NCBI RefSeq assembly: GCF_022539315.1
Contig: NC_066313.1
Span: 67,893,934 to 67,957,933, forward strand
Source: Serinus canaria
Taxonomy: Eukaryota > Chordata > Aves > Passeriformes > Fringillidae
Direction of reading: 5' to 3'
DNA: 64,000 nucleotides
Shown here: piece by piece, positions 23,540 through 36,494 of the stretch
Numbering within the stretch: the stretch's first letter is position 1
Layout: every line of letters starts with the position of its first letter
Notes under the pieces: generated by a model
The model's database searches: none
Told to the model about the DNA's origin: nothing
Seen by the model: the letters and a program-made list of their open reading frames with translations, nothing else
Program-made: the position numbers and the translations under genes

Positions 23540-24117
23540 GTCTGGTGTCATGTGTGTAACAGATTAATAATTTTTTAGTTTCATAGAATTTTTCATTACA
23601 TCTTGTAATTATCTACCGGAGGAATACCTTATTGCTAACTTCATCTATTTAAAGGAGAATTTTGATGCAGAGGCTTTACTGCTGAAAATATTAATTTCTC
23701 TTTTGAAAACAGTAAGAAAAGGAGATACCAGTATTCTTTTAGTAATTTTTGGTTGTTGTTTGTAGAATATGACTAATGAAGCTCTCATTCTTTTTATCTG
23801 GAAATATTTGGCTGAGTGTATTGCATCAGCAAGAATGTCAACCCTTCAAATCATCAGTGACTCTCCTAAAAAGGATATTTGTCCTGATTTCTGCAATCAG
23901 AATAAGTAACATTCTTATTATACATGGCTTGATTATTTTTTGTGAGATTTTCTCAAACATATTTTTCAATTATTATCAATTTAAGAATGAATTGAATTGA
24001 CATGAATATGTATTGCTCATTCACAAGCATTGAAGAAAAATATTTATAGAATTATTTCTTCCTGCTTTTGGCTTGCCTTCTATATTTGCTTTAGTTTCCT
24101 CTTCCTCTCCTTCTTCA
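23540..24117. other. Unique AT-rich DNA, no gene seen
   Basis: No recognised feature between the solo LTR and the long pyrimidine tract. Confidence 0.6.
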
Positions 24118-24376
24118 CCTTTCTTCTTCTTCTTCCTTCCTCCTTCCTTCTTCCTTCCTTCCTTCCTCTTCCTTCCTTCCTTCCTTCCTTCCTTCCTTCC
24201 TTCTTCCTTCCTTCCTTCCTCCTTCCTTCCTTCCTTCCTTCCTTCCTTCCTTCCTTCCTTCCTTCCTTCCTTCCTTCCTTCCTTCCTTCCTTCCTTCCTT
24301 CGCTTCCTTCCTTCCTTTCCTTCCTTCCTTCCTTCCTTCCTTCCTTCCTTCCTTCCTTCCTTCCTTCCTTCTTCCC
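24118..24376. repeat. Long (TTCC)n pyrimidine tract
   Basis: The run 24118-24301 is 184 consecutive pyrimidines on the plus strand. After one G at 24302, a further 74 pyrimidines follow to 24376. Most is perfect TTCC with a few TTC and CTTCC variants at the left, which look like an older, mutated edge. Frames on either strand are Pro-Ser-Phe-Leu or Lys-Glu-Gly-Arg repeats and are not genes. Confidence 0.95.
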
Positions 24377-24632
24377 ATTTTAGTGTCCACCTACTAATGG
24401 TCTTCTCTTTGGTGCCATTACAATATTTTTCCTTGTAGAAGACTCTGGAAAATCTTATATTTAGTTATACCAACCCTGGTTTCCTCTTCATATTTTTTTC
24501 TTACAAAGTCCATTTGCCATCATTCTTAATTGATACTTAATTTTAACATCTCATTTTCTTCTATTGTATTCATATTTTTAATTGCTGCCTTCACTTTATA
24601 ACTGACACAGGCTTGGATTTTAGGGAAATTAG

Positions 24633-24669
<37 letters not shown>

Positions 24670-24683
24670 ATGTATGTTTATAT
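24633..24683. repeat. (TA)n followed by TATG repeats
   Basis: About 28 bp of perfect alternating TA is followed by a TGTATGTATATG extension. It is AT-only and easily melted, with cruciform potential. Confidence 0.9.
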
Positions 24684-27600
24684 ATAATTGCTCAATTTTC
24701 TATTAAAATTGATATTTTTTTATTTTCTCTACAAAAGAGAAAAAGACAAAGCCTGTAGAAAGAGGACTCACAGCCATTGTCTTTCAGATATAAATTTAAG
24801 TGCATTTGTGAACCAACTTTTGAAAATAATTTTTGGGTGAATTAATAGAGAAAGTTTAGGAAAATATAACCAACATATTCCCATATTGGAGTACCCTGTT
24901 GCATATTGTGACATAAATAAGTGATTTGCTTTATCTACTGAAAAAATATTATAGCAGGAGAATCAGTTAGTCGTCAGAAAGGAACTCTCTCTTTTCTCAT
25001 TAAGTTTATATTTTTTTTCTAAATATGCATGGTAATTAAAAAAATTATAAGGGGTATAATCTGTCTTTTCAGGACTTCACTATTAAATACAAGGAATTTA
25101 TGCTAAATGCATAATCTCTTTTAGCTGTACTCTGAACCCTTAGTGGACTTTTATTGAGGAGCAATTATGGAAAGATTAGAGGAAATAAAATGTGAGAGAT
25201 GTTGTGGCTAAAAATATTTGACCCTCTTCCATGGAAATGCAAAAGCTAGCTGAGGACAAAAAGTAACTGAGTAACCTAGGAAAAGGATTTGTGGTTATCT
25301 AAAGATAAAGACTTAAGGAATCCCACAGCAATTATTTTTAAGCAAACTGAAAGGCTGAATTGTCAAGAGGTCAACACTAATAAAACCCCACATTAATTGT
25401 GCATAATTTTGCTGATGTTGACAGTCAATAAGAAAGGAAATTTTCCTATTAGTAGAATTTTTTACATTTTATGTCTATATCATTCATTTAGCCAAAGTGT
25501 CCCCTTTCTGAATATACTTCTAGCTGCAGTCTTAAATATATAATGCATAAAATATTTATAGATTAGGAATTTATTTTATTAAGAAAGAGTTGGAAAATGT
25601 TACTTCTCCCAACAAGAGTAAACTTCTCCATGTTTTAATACTAGCCATAAATTTAACAAAATAAGCAAAATAACATCACAGAGAGAACATTTATTTACCA
25701 TCCCCCACATTTTTCCAAAAAAACCCAAAAAATTGGAAGAAGCCTCTGTAAAACATCTAGAACAAAATCCTGCTTGGACATGGGTATGTTTGAGTTGCAC
25801 AAGATTGCTTAAAGCCATGCCTTGTTTAGTTCTGAAAATCTCTAGGTTAACTTTTCTTAATGTTTATTTATTCTTTTGTTTTACTTACATGTGTAACACA
25901 ATATCAGTTGTGCCAGCTATGACCATTGTCTCTCCTCCTTTTCCTGTGTTTCTCTGAGAAGGAGCTGGCTTTGTATCTTTCTGAAATGAACACCTGCAGT
26001 CAGGTCTGTTTTATTCCTAGTTTGTTTCCGTGTGTGACACTTGAGACAAACTCCTCTCACCTCACTTTCTCAGCACTGATGGAATTCCTTCTTTTCATCT
26101 TCTCCCTGGTTTATTTTCCCCTTCTAATAGTTTTCTACTTTGCTTATCCATGGGCTAACTTAATGTCATCATCTAGTATGCCAAAGCATAAAGCAAAACC
26201 TCACAATAATTAAAAAAAACCTCTGTGCAGGCAAGTATATGGCAAATTGATCATCTCTTAAGTCAGTAGAATGTTCAAAGTACTGTATGTGTCTATGAAT
26301 TAACTACAGCATGGGAAACATGCTGTTGCCTGAGCTAAGACAAGATAGGAGAGGTTAGAGCTACCTGTTTTAGAGTAGGAATTCAGAGAAAAAAAGACAT
26401 TCAAAGAGAAAAAAACAATTAAATACGAAGACTGATTTTGCAGACAAGTGCAGATAATTGCAAAAATTGTCTTCTTTGAGGGGAAGAGAAATGTCTAAGC
26501 CAAGATTTCCCTGTTCTCATACTTAATCACAAATAAAGTGTAATATCATAGAAGAAAAGCTGAGTTATATCATCCATTTGGTAAGCACCTTGACATGAAG
26601 AAGATATCAAGAACAATAAACAGAACAATAGAAAACAGAACAATAGCAACTACTCCTTAGAATCAATCTAAGGATGATGCTTAGGCAACCTCTCACTGGA
26701 TAATATTCTGAAAGTCTGTGTTGCTGGTATTTACCTCTGGAATATTTCCTAAACGTGAAGAATAGTGAATGATTCTTGGTTCTTAAAACAAATCTGAAAT
26801 ACTTGTTAAAATATAATCTCATGCCCATGAAATAATAGTATGTTAACAGTAAGAGGAGTGGGAAATACAGTGCATGAATTTTCTTTTGGCAGAAACAGCT
26901 TTTTTAAAATTTATTGCAAGTAATATTCCTCCTAACTCGTGTAACTCCTTGTAAGGATGCAGTTTGTGGGTGACATTAATAATGCAAATAGCCAAACCAG
27001 TCTTTGATATGCAGGCACTCAAACTTCTTGCTTCACTGCACCCATTTCAATAAGAATATTATTCACAAAGAAGTTCTGAGCAATTTCCTATTTTAAAGCA
27101 TGAAAATTATACATCTTTCAACTATGTAGTTACTATACATTTGCCTTTAGACTTTCATAAATTGTGACAAAGTCAAATACTGACATTTTTTGCTCTTTAC
27201 TGTTGGAAAAACAATAAAATAACCAGTAATAGAAACAGCAATATATTAATAACAAATATTTGTATCTATCATGAAATAATTCAATAATTCCAGTTCTTAA
27301 GGTACTTTCCTATATTTTAAATGGTAAATGTCTGCAAAATTAAGAAAATATCCACTCAGTTTAAAATAAAAATAGAATTAACTTTATTTCTGGTTTCTAA
27401 TGCAAAGAAGGTTTTTCATTTGCCCTTTTTTCATGTGCCCCTTTTTTCTGTGGATCTCAATATTATTTTGCTGACATCACCAAGCTGAACAATGATTTAA
27501 GAAACAAAAATGGTTGAAAAATGTTGTTCATATTTACTGAAGTTTTCATGGTTATCTGAACAAGTCTTGATTATCTTGGTTTGTTTCTTTTAAATTGCTG

Positions 27601-30600
27601 CTGAAGTTGGTGAAATTATAAGTGTGAGATGACTTTTAGAATCAAAGCCAATTCAGAGTGAGTTTCATCCCTGTCTTCCACCTAAAATCTTTTCCTTGAC
27701 TCACTAGCACATCCTGTCCATCTGTGAAGAAGACAAGTTAAAAAAAAAATTGATTAAATCAAATATGACTAAAATCAAAGAAATAGTTTTCATATTAGAT
27801 ACATGTAGACTAACACACTATACACATGTTTTGCCCATATTTTATTTTGAAGACAAAGTAGCACAGAAATGTCTCCAGTGAGAGAGGAGACATCAGCTGT
27901 CCTTGGTATCCTTTTAGGTGTCAGGGAAGAGGCTGACACATGAAAATTATCTGCTGTTTTTTCAAATACCATATTTCTGTACAGCATACATATTTCTAGA
28001 AAAGCTGGTCTTCTTGTGGTCCTATTTTTAAAAAATAGATATATATCAGGGTACTTTCTTCCTCACAGATTACACTACAATCTTGATATTGTCAGGTTTT
28101 CTCCACTTGTAAAGTCTTCATATATATACTGGTTTTATCTGCATGAGATATCATAGTCAGTATTTCACCAAATTACAGAAGATGATTTCTCTGTTCTTAT
28201 AAATTCTAGTTAAAATATAGAATTATTATTTTAAATCACATTATTCCATTAAAAAAATAGTCCTCACCAAAGAAATAAATAATTTATTTTACAGGTTTTT
28301 TTTACACATAAAAATGTAATTTAGAAGGGAAGGAAAAAAATCCCTCCTAACCTAATAAGTAAATAATCTTACAGGTCTTACTGCATATTTTCCATGACTT
28401 GAAGAGATAGAAAATGGGTTAAAGCTCATGAGTACAAGAAACGGAGCTTTTATAGCAACAGACAAGTAGAAGTTTATCTCTGCAGAGAATGTTCTCCCTT
28501 AATCTTATTTTCAATTCTGACTTAATCAGGGAGTAAATCAGTTGTTTCTACAATGGAAAGATACCAGCTTTCCACCTCACAATCACATCATGACCTAATA
28601 CCATCTCATGGAACCATCCCCTAGATGTGCAGGATCCTAGATTCCATTATGAAACATTCTCAGTTCAGAAGGCTGAATTTGAAAGAGGGCAAGATGAAAA
28701 ATACAAATGGGGAGCAAGACTAACAAGTTTTCAGAATACTGTTTTTCTGTGGCTAGCTAGATGAAAGCTTGCCTACCCATAATGTGATATGAAGAGTAGA
28801 TGAGCCCACATTCACTCATGACCCAAACAGGGCTCCAGCTATCTGTTAACCTCTTATGGAATTCTGTAATGCAAGGCTAAGGTCTTGTTCCATTTTCCAT
28901 ACCAGCAACACAATTTTCTAGTTCCCCTTTTAATTTTTTTATATTAATAGCCATTTATATATAAGCAAATGAGAAGGACAGTTTTAGATTTTCAAACACT
29001 GTGTGACTACTGAGAATTTGAAAAGTATTGTAAAAGGCAGTTCAAAAAAAAAATAAACCTTTGATATTGCTAAATCTATGCTGTGTTTAATTCACCTTCA
29101 GCATTTTTAGAGGCTTCCACTCACACAACTCCTCCTCTCCCAAAACAATGGCATTAGAGAAACAATCATGTTTAGAGACCATAGGATGACTGCCTTCAAT
29201 GTTTGTGAATGATGTCTTCTGGAAAGAGATACCTCAGAATGAAACTATTTAATTGAGGTTGCATCTGAATCTGAGATTCTGAGAAAAGTGCTGTATGTGC
29301 AAAGTCTATGTATTTTTAATGAACTGATCATTAAAATTTCAAACCTGTTTCATTATTGTGCTGCATGAGTGTTGTATCTGAAAAATACTGAGTCTTGCTT
29401 AATTGATGATTGTCCAGTAATTGGACCTAGTTTCCTTGGCTTTGTTATTTGCCTTAGAACTGAAAGTGAAAAAGTTATTTACATGACTGAAACTAGACCT
29501 TGCAAAAATCTTCCTCTTTCCATTAACTATGTGGGATTTTACTGTATGCATTTTGCTTTACATCCACTTAATGACTAAATGTGTTCTAGTGCAAACTATA
29601 TGAATATATTTCCCAAAAATGGATGCAGCTGTGCCAAAGGGCAGCCAATGTCATTCCCAATTGCAGACTGCTTACAGATTCAATGACATCTTGGATGTGG
29701 GATGGGGGTAAAATTTATGTTGAAGATTCTGACTTCATCTCTTCTCATTGTCTAAACAGATGAAATGTTTCTTTACAAATCCATTTCTCATATAGAAAAA
29801 AACTTTATTCTGTTTTTTGTAGCATTTAAGCAGAAGCAGAAGCAAATTTCATCCAGGAATTTCTACTTCATTGTGATTACAACTAATTTGAACTGTTGCA
29901 AAATGTGTTTTCAGTGTGTGGGCATTTGAATCTCTCTTGCTTTTTCTGGGTTTTGTTTGAAGCCTTTGCTGCAGCACCTACTACATAGAAATCTATCATC
30001 TCATTTGGGACCTCTATTAATGGCTGCTATAGCCTCATAAGAATCGTTAGAGATTAACATTTTGACATAGTAGGAAACTCTCTAAATGCTTCAAGTGTAT
30101 TGCTTCAAGCACTATATCCAGGATTCCAATTTCTGCTTCTGAGTCCCTATAATAGAAGGAATGTATAATATCTGTTCAGGTCACAAAGGCCTGACATACA
30201 GATTTAACTGCTTCTGCCTTTCCTAACCCTGGTTATCTCCAGAAATGACAGTGCCCAAATTTTCTCCTGGTATTAGAAACCTGAACAGAAAAAAACATGT
30301 CATAACTATCACAGATCCTGCTTTCTTAACACTAGAGCAAAATGGGATATCTGGACAATTCATAAAATGTTGATATAAGCACTGAAGTTTTGGAACCTTA
30401 TGGTAATTCAACTACCAAAATCTCTGAAGTTCAGCCACGACTGTTGGGGCTTAAGTCCTCAGTCTGTCAACTGCTTGTGTTAATAAAGCCAAGTCATTAA
30501 TTATACTGTCTGTATGAGGGGTTTCCAATTAAATCCACCCTGTATTTTCTGCATTAATGGCATTGACTTTAAAAACTGGCTATTCAGCTATGGACTGGTG

Positions 30601-31416
30601 GCAGGAGGAGGAGGATTCATCTCAGTGAGATAATAGAAACCCAACTGACTGGACTTAACCTACAGCAGACAGATTTACACATTCCTATCTTCACATTTTT
30701 CACATCTAATTACTTTTGAAGTGACTAATACATATCTGAAGTGACTTTGGCACTGGGGGTTGGAAACCTGATTGGGTTGATTACTTTGATCCTAGATGTA
30801 GGTATCTACTGATCAAACTGACAAGTCTTCAATATATATTTCTTCACTTTACTTAAAATATTGAACAATATTTCAAGCCATATTTGAGAATATGAATCCT
30901 GGGGTTTCATTTGTCTTCTATTAACTTTAAAAGTTTTTAGAAATGTCTAGATGTAGCTCTATCTCTAAACTTCAGAGTAATAATCATGGGAATACTGTCA
31001 CCCTAACTTATTAATGTAGTCTTCTAAATGTAAGCTGAGGGCCTAAAAGAGAGCAGCAACAAGTGTGCAAAACCATTTCTGAACAAGGAAAGGTCTTTAA
31101 CTCCTTTTAGACTCACCTTGTCCCAGGAAATTGCAAATTTTGAGTGCAAGAGAAATTTTAACTTTATTACTCTATATTGGAACTGAGCCTCTTTAGCTAG
31201 AACATATATATATGCTAGCTGCACAATTAAAAATAGCAATATAATCCTTCAGTAAATGAGGATCCTGTCAACAGAGGAACTGGAAAGTGGAGACTGTTCA
31301 CTTTAGAGGATAGAGAACTTGTAAACAAAAAAGGTATTTGTTAACTAACTCAAGATCTTTGACAATAGTTTAGTGTAGATTGTTATTTGGATTGTCCACT
31401 GAAAACACTTTAAGTC
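24684..31416. other. Unique AT-rich DNA, no gene seen
   Basis: 6.7 kb without a feature I can defend. Open frames are all below 100 codons and lack motifs. A short imperfect duplication of CAGAACAATAG lies near 26620-26650. Confidence 0.6.
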
Positions 31417-32623
31417 TGTGGTGATTTGACCATGTTTGCATGCCAGCTGCCCACCAAAGCCACTCTAACATGTTCCTCCTCAGCTGGACAGGAGAGAGAA
31501 AATTTATATTTTCTCATAAAGGCTCACGGTTTGAAACAAGGGTAGAGAGAGATCACTCACTAATTATCATCACCAATAAACTTAAAGACTTAACTCAGAG
31601 AAATGAGGTCAATTTATTTGGAATCAAATCAAAGTAGGATAACAAAAAATAGAAAAACAAAAACAAAACAAACAAAACCAAAAAACAAACCAAAACAAAA
31701 CAAAACAAACCACCACCATTTCTCCAACCTTCCCTTCTTCTCGGATTCAACTTGACTCTCAGTTTTCTCTCCCTCCTGCCCTCAGTGGCACAGGGGAATG
31801 GGGAGTAGGGATTGCAGTAAGTTCTTCCCACATTCTCTGCTGCTCCTTCTTCCACAGGAAGAGGGCTCCTCACACTCTTCCCCTGCATAACCTTTGGGAT
31901 CCCTTCTCCAGGAGATAGTCCTCCATGAAGTCTAGGGACTTCCCACCCTAGGGAGGTTGCAGTTCCTCATGAATTAGTCCAGCATGGGTCCCTTGCATGG
32001 GATGCAGACCTTCAGGAATGTATTCCTTCAGAATACTTTCCTTGTGAGAATGTCCCCACATTCTCACAAGTCCTGCCAGAAAACCTTCTACAGGATGGGC
32101 TCCTCTCCTTAGGAGGCCAAGGCTCTTCCAGGAGTCTGCTCCAGCAGAGTCTTCCCATGGATCACAGCCTGCTCTGGGCATCTATCTGCTCTGCTCTGTG
32201 GCCCTGCATGGGCTGCAGGTGAATATCTGCTTCCCCATGACGTCCATGGTCTGCATGGCACAGCTTTCCTCATCACAGTCACTGCCACGGGCTGCAGGGG
32301 AACACCAGCTACAGCTCCTGGAGCACCTCTGCTTCTCTTTATGCACTGACCTTGCTGACTGCAGGGCTGTTCTCTCTCATATTCTCTTCTCTTTCCTCTG
32401 GCTGAAATTGCCCCTGCACAGTGACTTCTTTCCCATTTTTTAATCTGTAATGCCAGGGGCACTACCAGCATTGCTGATGGGCTCGTCCTTTGCTAGCAGG
32501 GACCCTGTCTTGGTGCTGGTTGGCACTGCCTCTCTGGGACACAGGGGAGGCTTTCTAGGAGTTTCTAACAGAAGCACCCCTATAGTCCCCCACTAGTGAA
32601 ACCTTGTTCATAAAACCAATACA
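31417..32623 (-). mobile_element. Near full-length avian ERV LTR (about 1.2 kb), minus strand
   Basis: On the minus strand it starts TGTATTGGTTTTATGAAC at 32623 and ends with a GGTCAAATCACCACA terminus at 31417, so both TG/CA ends are present. The interior shows the diagnostic repeated blocks of this family: GGGCTGCAGGGGAACACC-type and CAGACCTTCAGGAATG-type stretches between about 31970 and 32310, and the CTCAGCTGGACAGGAGAGAG block near 31480. It has lost most CpGs and its flanks (AAGTC on the left, ATCTTG on the right) do not match, so it is old. An A/C-rich expansion interrupts it at about 31637-31712. Open frames on both strands within 31948-32471 are products of this GC-richer repeat and are not host genes. 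The retroviral class is not certain from the LTR alone. Confidence 0.8.
31637..31712. repeat. A/C-rich expansion (AAAAC-like) within the LTR
   Basis: About 75 bp of irregular AAAAC, AAAC and AAACC units lie where related LTR copies have only a short A-rich segment. It is a lineage-specific expansion inside the old LTR. Confidence 0.8.
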
Positions 32624-33995
32624 ATCTTGTTAGTAGTAACAGCATTTTTCTGTGACATATAACTGTGTGAATGAGCTGTAAAAAGCTTCATTATTGATAA
32701 ACCTATTTTTTTTAATTAGGTGTTGGGTTTTAATTTTGTTCTGTTGTTTTTTTCCTATTTTTTTGAGGGAAAAAATGACAAGCATGCAGATATTTTTAGA
32801 CTCTCTTCGATTCCCAATTAGGAAGCAGGATTGTAAGACACAGCCAAATTATTTGAGTCCTGTGCTTTTAGAATGCCTTTCTAGTCTGTAGGATAGATTG
32901 CATCAAAAAATAACACATTTAGATAGATGAGGGCATGCATCTGAGGCCACAAGACTCCAGGTGTCTGAATTTGATCCCATCTTTTATATATTTTCCCTGT
33001 CATTCTGTGTTTTGCGTGTATGAATGGAAATAAATGGCTGAAATGGAGATGAAAGCTAGAATCTTAAACCAGACACAGGGATCTTATTCTCTTTTAACTC
33101 CTGCAACACTGTGGAGGCTGTTACCATGCTTATGCTTATTGTACTATTTGCAAATGGCTAATTTGTTGCCTCAACTGTTTGTTCTTGACAGCTGAACAAT
33201 CAGACAAATAGTATGCAGTTTTTTATCCATTGGCATTTTTCTTCTGGCTCCCTAAGAACTTCAGATAAAAGAATATCTTTTCACTTTCTCAAAAAATGGC
33301 AGAAAATCACACTGTGCTAATGGATAACAAACACTAATATTTTTTAAAGCAGTACATGAAAAATTGCCTTTCTGCATCTTCTCTTTCAGTCAATGCATTA
33401 TAAAAAGTTTCAGAACTCATCTTAGAGTAAATGTACTGTAGATTGACTCTCTAGCCACAAAGCTGTAAAAAAATTCACCAAAAAAAATTTTTTTAGGCAT
33501 CACAAAACTGAGTATGGTAAGAGCTTCTCTGATCCCATCTAGGCATCATGTTTGACTTTGAAAAATGACACCGTAAAATGAGAACTTTGACTGGATGTTT
33601 TTCTGCAAGAAGTTCTGCCTTTAAGCATAGAAAACTGTTGACTTTTCTTTCCACAGTTAGTTGATAGCTACACAAATTTTGGTTTTTTAGCATAGCCTTT
33701 TCGTGGTTGAAATTAAGCATGTTAAAAAAGGAGGAGGGCTTTAGCCTTTCCTTATGGGATCAGTTGGAATTGCATTGCTCTCAGTTGAGATATTGTCTGA
33801 TTTTCAAAAATATCTTTTCCTTTTCCTTCTCCAAGTTTTCCAGGAATTTTCAAAGCATTTTCTTTGCTTTGTGAAAAGACAAATAATGCCTGGAATCCAG
33901 AAACTCAGTGAAAAAGGAAAAATAAGCATTCCTCTGTTTTTCTTCCCTAAAAATCTTGTCCTAAAAAAATGTGTCTTGCATTATTTTATCTTTTC

Positions 33996-34030
33996 CTTCC
34001 TCTTCTTCTTCTTCATCATCTTCTTCTTCT
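33996..34030. repeat. (TTC)n / (ATC) trinucleotide stretch
   Basis: About eleven trinucleotide units, TTC with a short ATC interruption, on the plus strand. Frames through it read as Ser/Phe-rich or Lys-rich peptides and are incidental. Confidence 0.8.
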
Positions 34031-34477
34031 CGCCATAAGACTTAGAAGATTCTTTTGGGGGTTTTTTGACTGAAAAGAAAGCATGGAGAAATAAGCAAGG
34101 CCAACAGGACCTGAACATCCTCTCCCAGCTTTGTCTTAATTTCTTGGTCCTAAACAAGTCTGACTGTGTTAAAACATGCATCTACATAATAGATGCAGGG
34201 AAAATCAAGACCACCTGCCCACAACTTCATTCTGAGCTGTCTGAACTACTTGTATATGTGAAACTTATTAGTGCAGCTAGCAAGGGATGTTTCTTCTTGA
34301 CTGATGGGCAGCTCTGCCCTGAGCAGCATGTGCAGGGTTCAAGGATATGTGCATTTTTCCATCTCCTTGCATTCAACAGGTTTTGATTTCTTCAGGCTCA
34401 TCCAGTAGAAATTATCTGCGCCGCTTCAAGACTGACTCAGCTTTTCATTAACATGAATGACTATGCTTGTGCATATT

Positions 34478-34496
34478 AGGAGTTTTAAAAACTCCT
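34478..34496. repeat. 19-nt palindrome
   Basis: AGGAGTTTTAAAAACTCCT has 9-bp perfect arms around a single central base. It could be a protein site or chance; the spot is otherwise unique DNA. Confidence 0.75.
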
Positions 34497-34817
34497 TTGA
34501 GAAGCTATAATTAAAAAATTGCAAATGATTTTCACAGGATGAGGACTGGGGGAGGGGGAAACTAAACCAGTTTAGTTTTATACCACCCTACTGATAATTT
34601 TTCCTGTCACTGCAATTTCTGTGTGTGTTTGTTTAATTGTGATTGCCTGTGTTTGACATTGTAATAAGGAAAATTGAAATTAAATCTTCAATTAAAGGAA
34701 GTTCAAGCAGAAATTGATTTTTTTTTTCTTTAATTAACCTATTCCTCAGGAAAAGAGGGCCTTTGCAAATCAAACACAACAGGATTTGAAGAGCATAAAA
34801 AGACTGCAAATGTTGTC

Positions 34818-34849
34818 TTTTCATGGCTATAATTTTTCATGGCTATAAT
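34818..34849. repeat. Perfect 16-bp tandem duplication
   Basis: The unit TTTTCATGGCTATAAT occurs twice in direct contact, at 34818-34833 and 34834-34849. This is a recent slippage-type duplication. Confidence 0.9.
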
Positions 34850-36494
34850 TTCCAAACTGTTGCTGTTGTCTTGAACTTCCTTGGGAATGAGGAAGTAGAC
34901 TAATTTGCTGTCTTTGTTTCTTTACAGAGTATGCTTTATACTGTTCACTAAACAGGGCAATTACAACACCAGTCTTCACAGGAAGCAAGTGATGTAGCTC
35001 TATTTAGAAAATACTTGTTTCAAAAACAATATTTAAAATAAATATTAATGAAATCTAGTGAAAAAGACTTTTTTCATTATTTTCCCTTTTAAATCCTGCC
35101 AATATTTTTCGACATATTTATCAAGGGGACTCTCGTGCACCTTTAGTAATTCAAGCTCAGAAGATATTGCAAAACTCGGTTTTATTTGCTTTAAATATTT
35201 AGCTATTAGGCACAATAAATTAAATGCAGAAATTAAACACTAAATTGACAGTTTTAATCATCTAGGTACAAAAAAGAGAACAGTTTGCTGCAGTGCTTGC
35301 ATGTGGGCATGTATATCTTCTGTATGACACATCCCCTGAAGGGCCTCTGGGAAATTCCTTCTTGCTGTGCGACAAATGAAATGTCCTCTTGTAGTATACT
35401 GCACCATACCTCAGCAGCAGGAATCTTCCCAATGTCCTTCAAAATATAAAAAAAACTCAGCAATGATGTGCCTGAGGGGAAACCTGGGAAGCTCTTGTTA
35501 AAATTCCATCACCAAATGAAGTGGAAGCTTGGAGTGATTTTCCATCTTCTGATGCACATTGCAGGTTCATGCAGAATGTGAAACCATCTCATTCAGAGAT
35601 AAATTATTTCTAGTTTTAATACAATTACCTTGGAAAAGTAAATATTTTTCCTGTTGGATAGGGCTGCACTGCACCAAAGGGCAGGTTAAAATATCTATCT
35701 ACAGGCTTTCTTACATTGCCTTAATATCTTTGATACTGTAGCTGTTGGAAATTTTCCTTTCTTTTTAATACCATTGAATTTTTTCTTTTTTTTTTTCAAT
35801 CAACTCTTAATAATTGTGGTCATTAAAATAAATTTAATTGAAATTGATAGCTAGTTTGTGCATTCTTGCAATACCTCTTAACTACTAGCACACATATGTT
35901 AAATTAAAAAAACCCAAACCAACAAGCAAAATCATTACTTCTATTGCAACATAAGATAGTCATTTTATGTTCCCACTAATTATGGGGAAGTGGAGTGCAC
36001 AAGTTTACATTGTATCTTTTAAATGAAAAATAGAGTAGCTAATAGGTTTTAGAATAAAAGGGATTCCTTTTAGGGAAAGACAACATTGGTGACTAGTTTT
36101 TCTTAATCTATATTACACCTAAATTTAAGTTTATTACATAGAATGTCATATATTCCATCAAGTTCTTTTAGACAGATGATTATAAAGTAAACTTCTTGAA
36201 ATATTTTTCGTTTATTTTTGTGAAAAAAATTAATTTCCAGAGTTATAGGGAAAAGGAAACATTTTAAAGGCTTTTGAATAGCTAAAACCATAAAGAAAAA
36301 AAATTTACATAACAATGGAAAATTATGTCTACGCTATTTAATAAAATCACTGTGGTCAGAGGTAATCTTTGTAAAATGTCTGACATTATCTCACTGCTCA
36401 GAGCAGGGTCACACATATGCAGTTTTGTTTTGAATGTATATGACATCTTTCCAGCACCCTTCCTCATCATATATTCAAACAAATAATATCCATC

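Larger units (their letters stand above)
32624..36494. other. Unique AT-rich DNA, no gene seen
   Basis: No gene recognised. Small structures: a TTC/ATC trinucleotide stretch at about 33996-34030, a 19-nt palindrome at 34478-34496, and a perfect 16-bp tandem duplication at 34818-34849. Confidence 0.6.

Noticed and set aside
24030..24438. Pro/Ser/Phe/Leu-rich and Lys/Glu/Gly/Arg-rich open frames of 91-121 codons
   Set aside because: They are the TTCC tract translated on either strand. A 4-bp repeat has no stop codon, so long frames appear without coding meaning.
31948..32471. Overlapping frames of 77-120 codons on both strands, GC-richer than the surroundings
   Set aside because: They lie entirely inside the recognised LTR at 31417-32623; LTRs of this family are GC-richer and non-coding.
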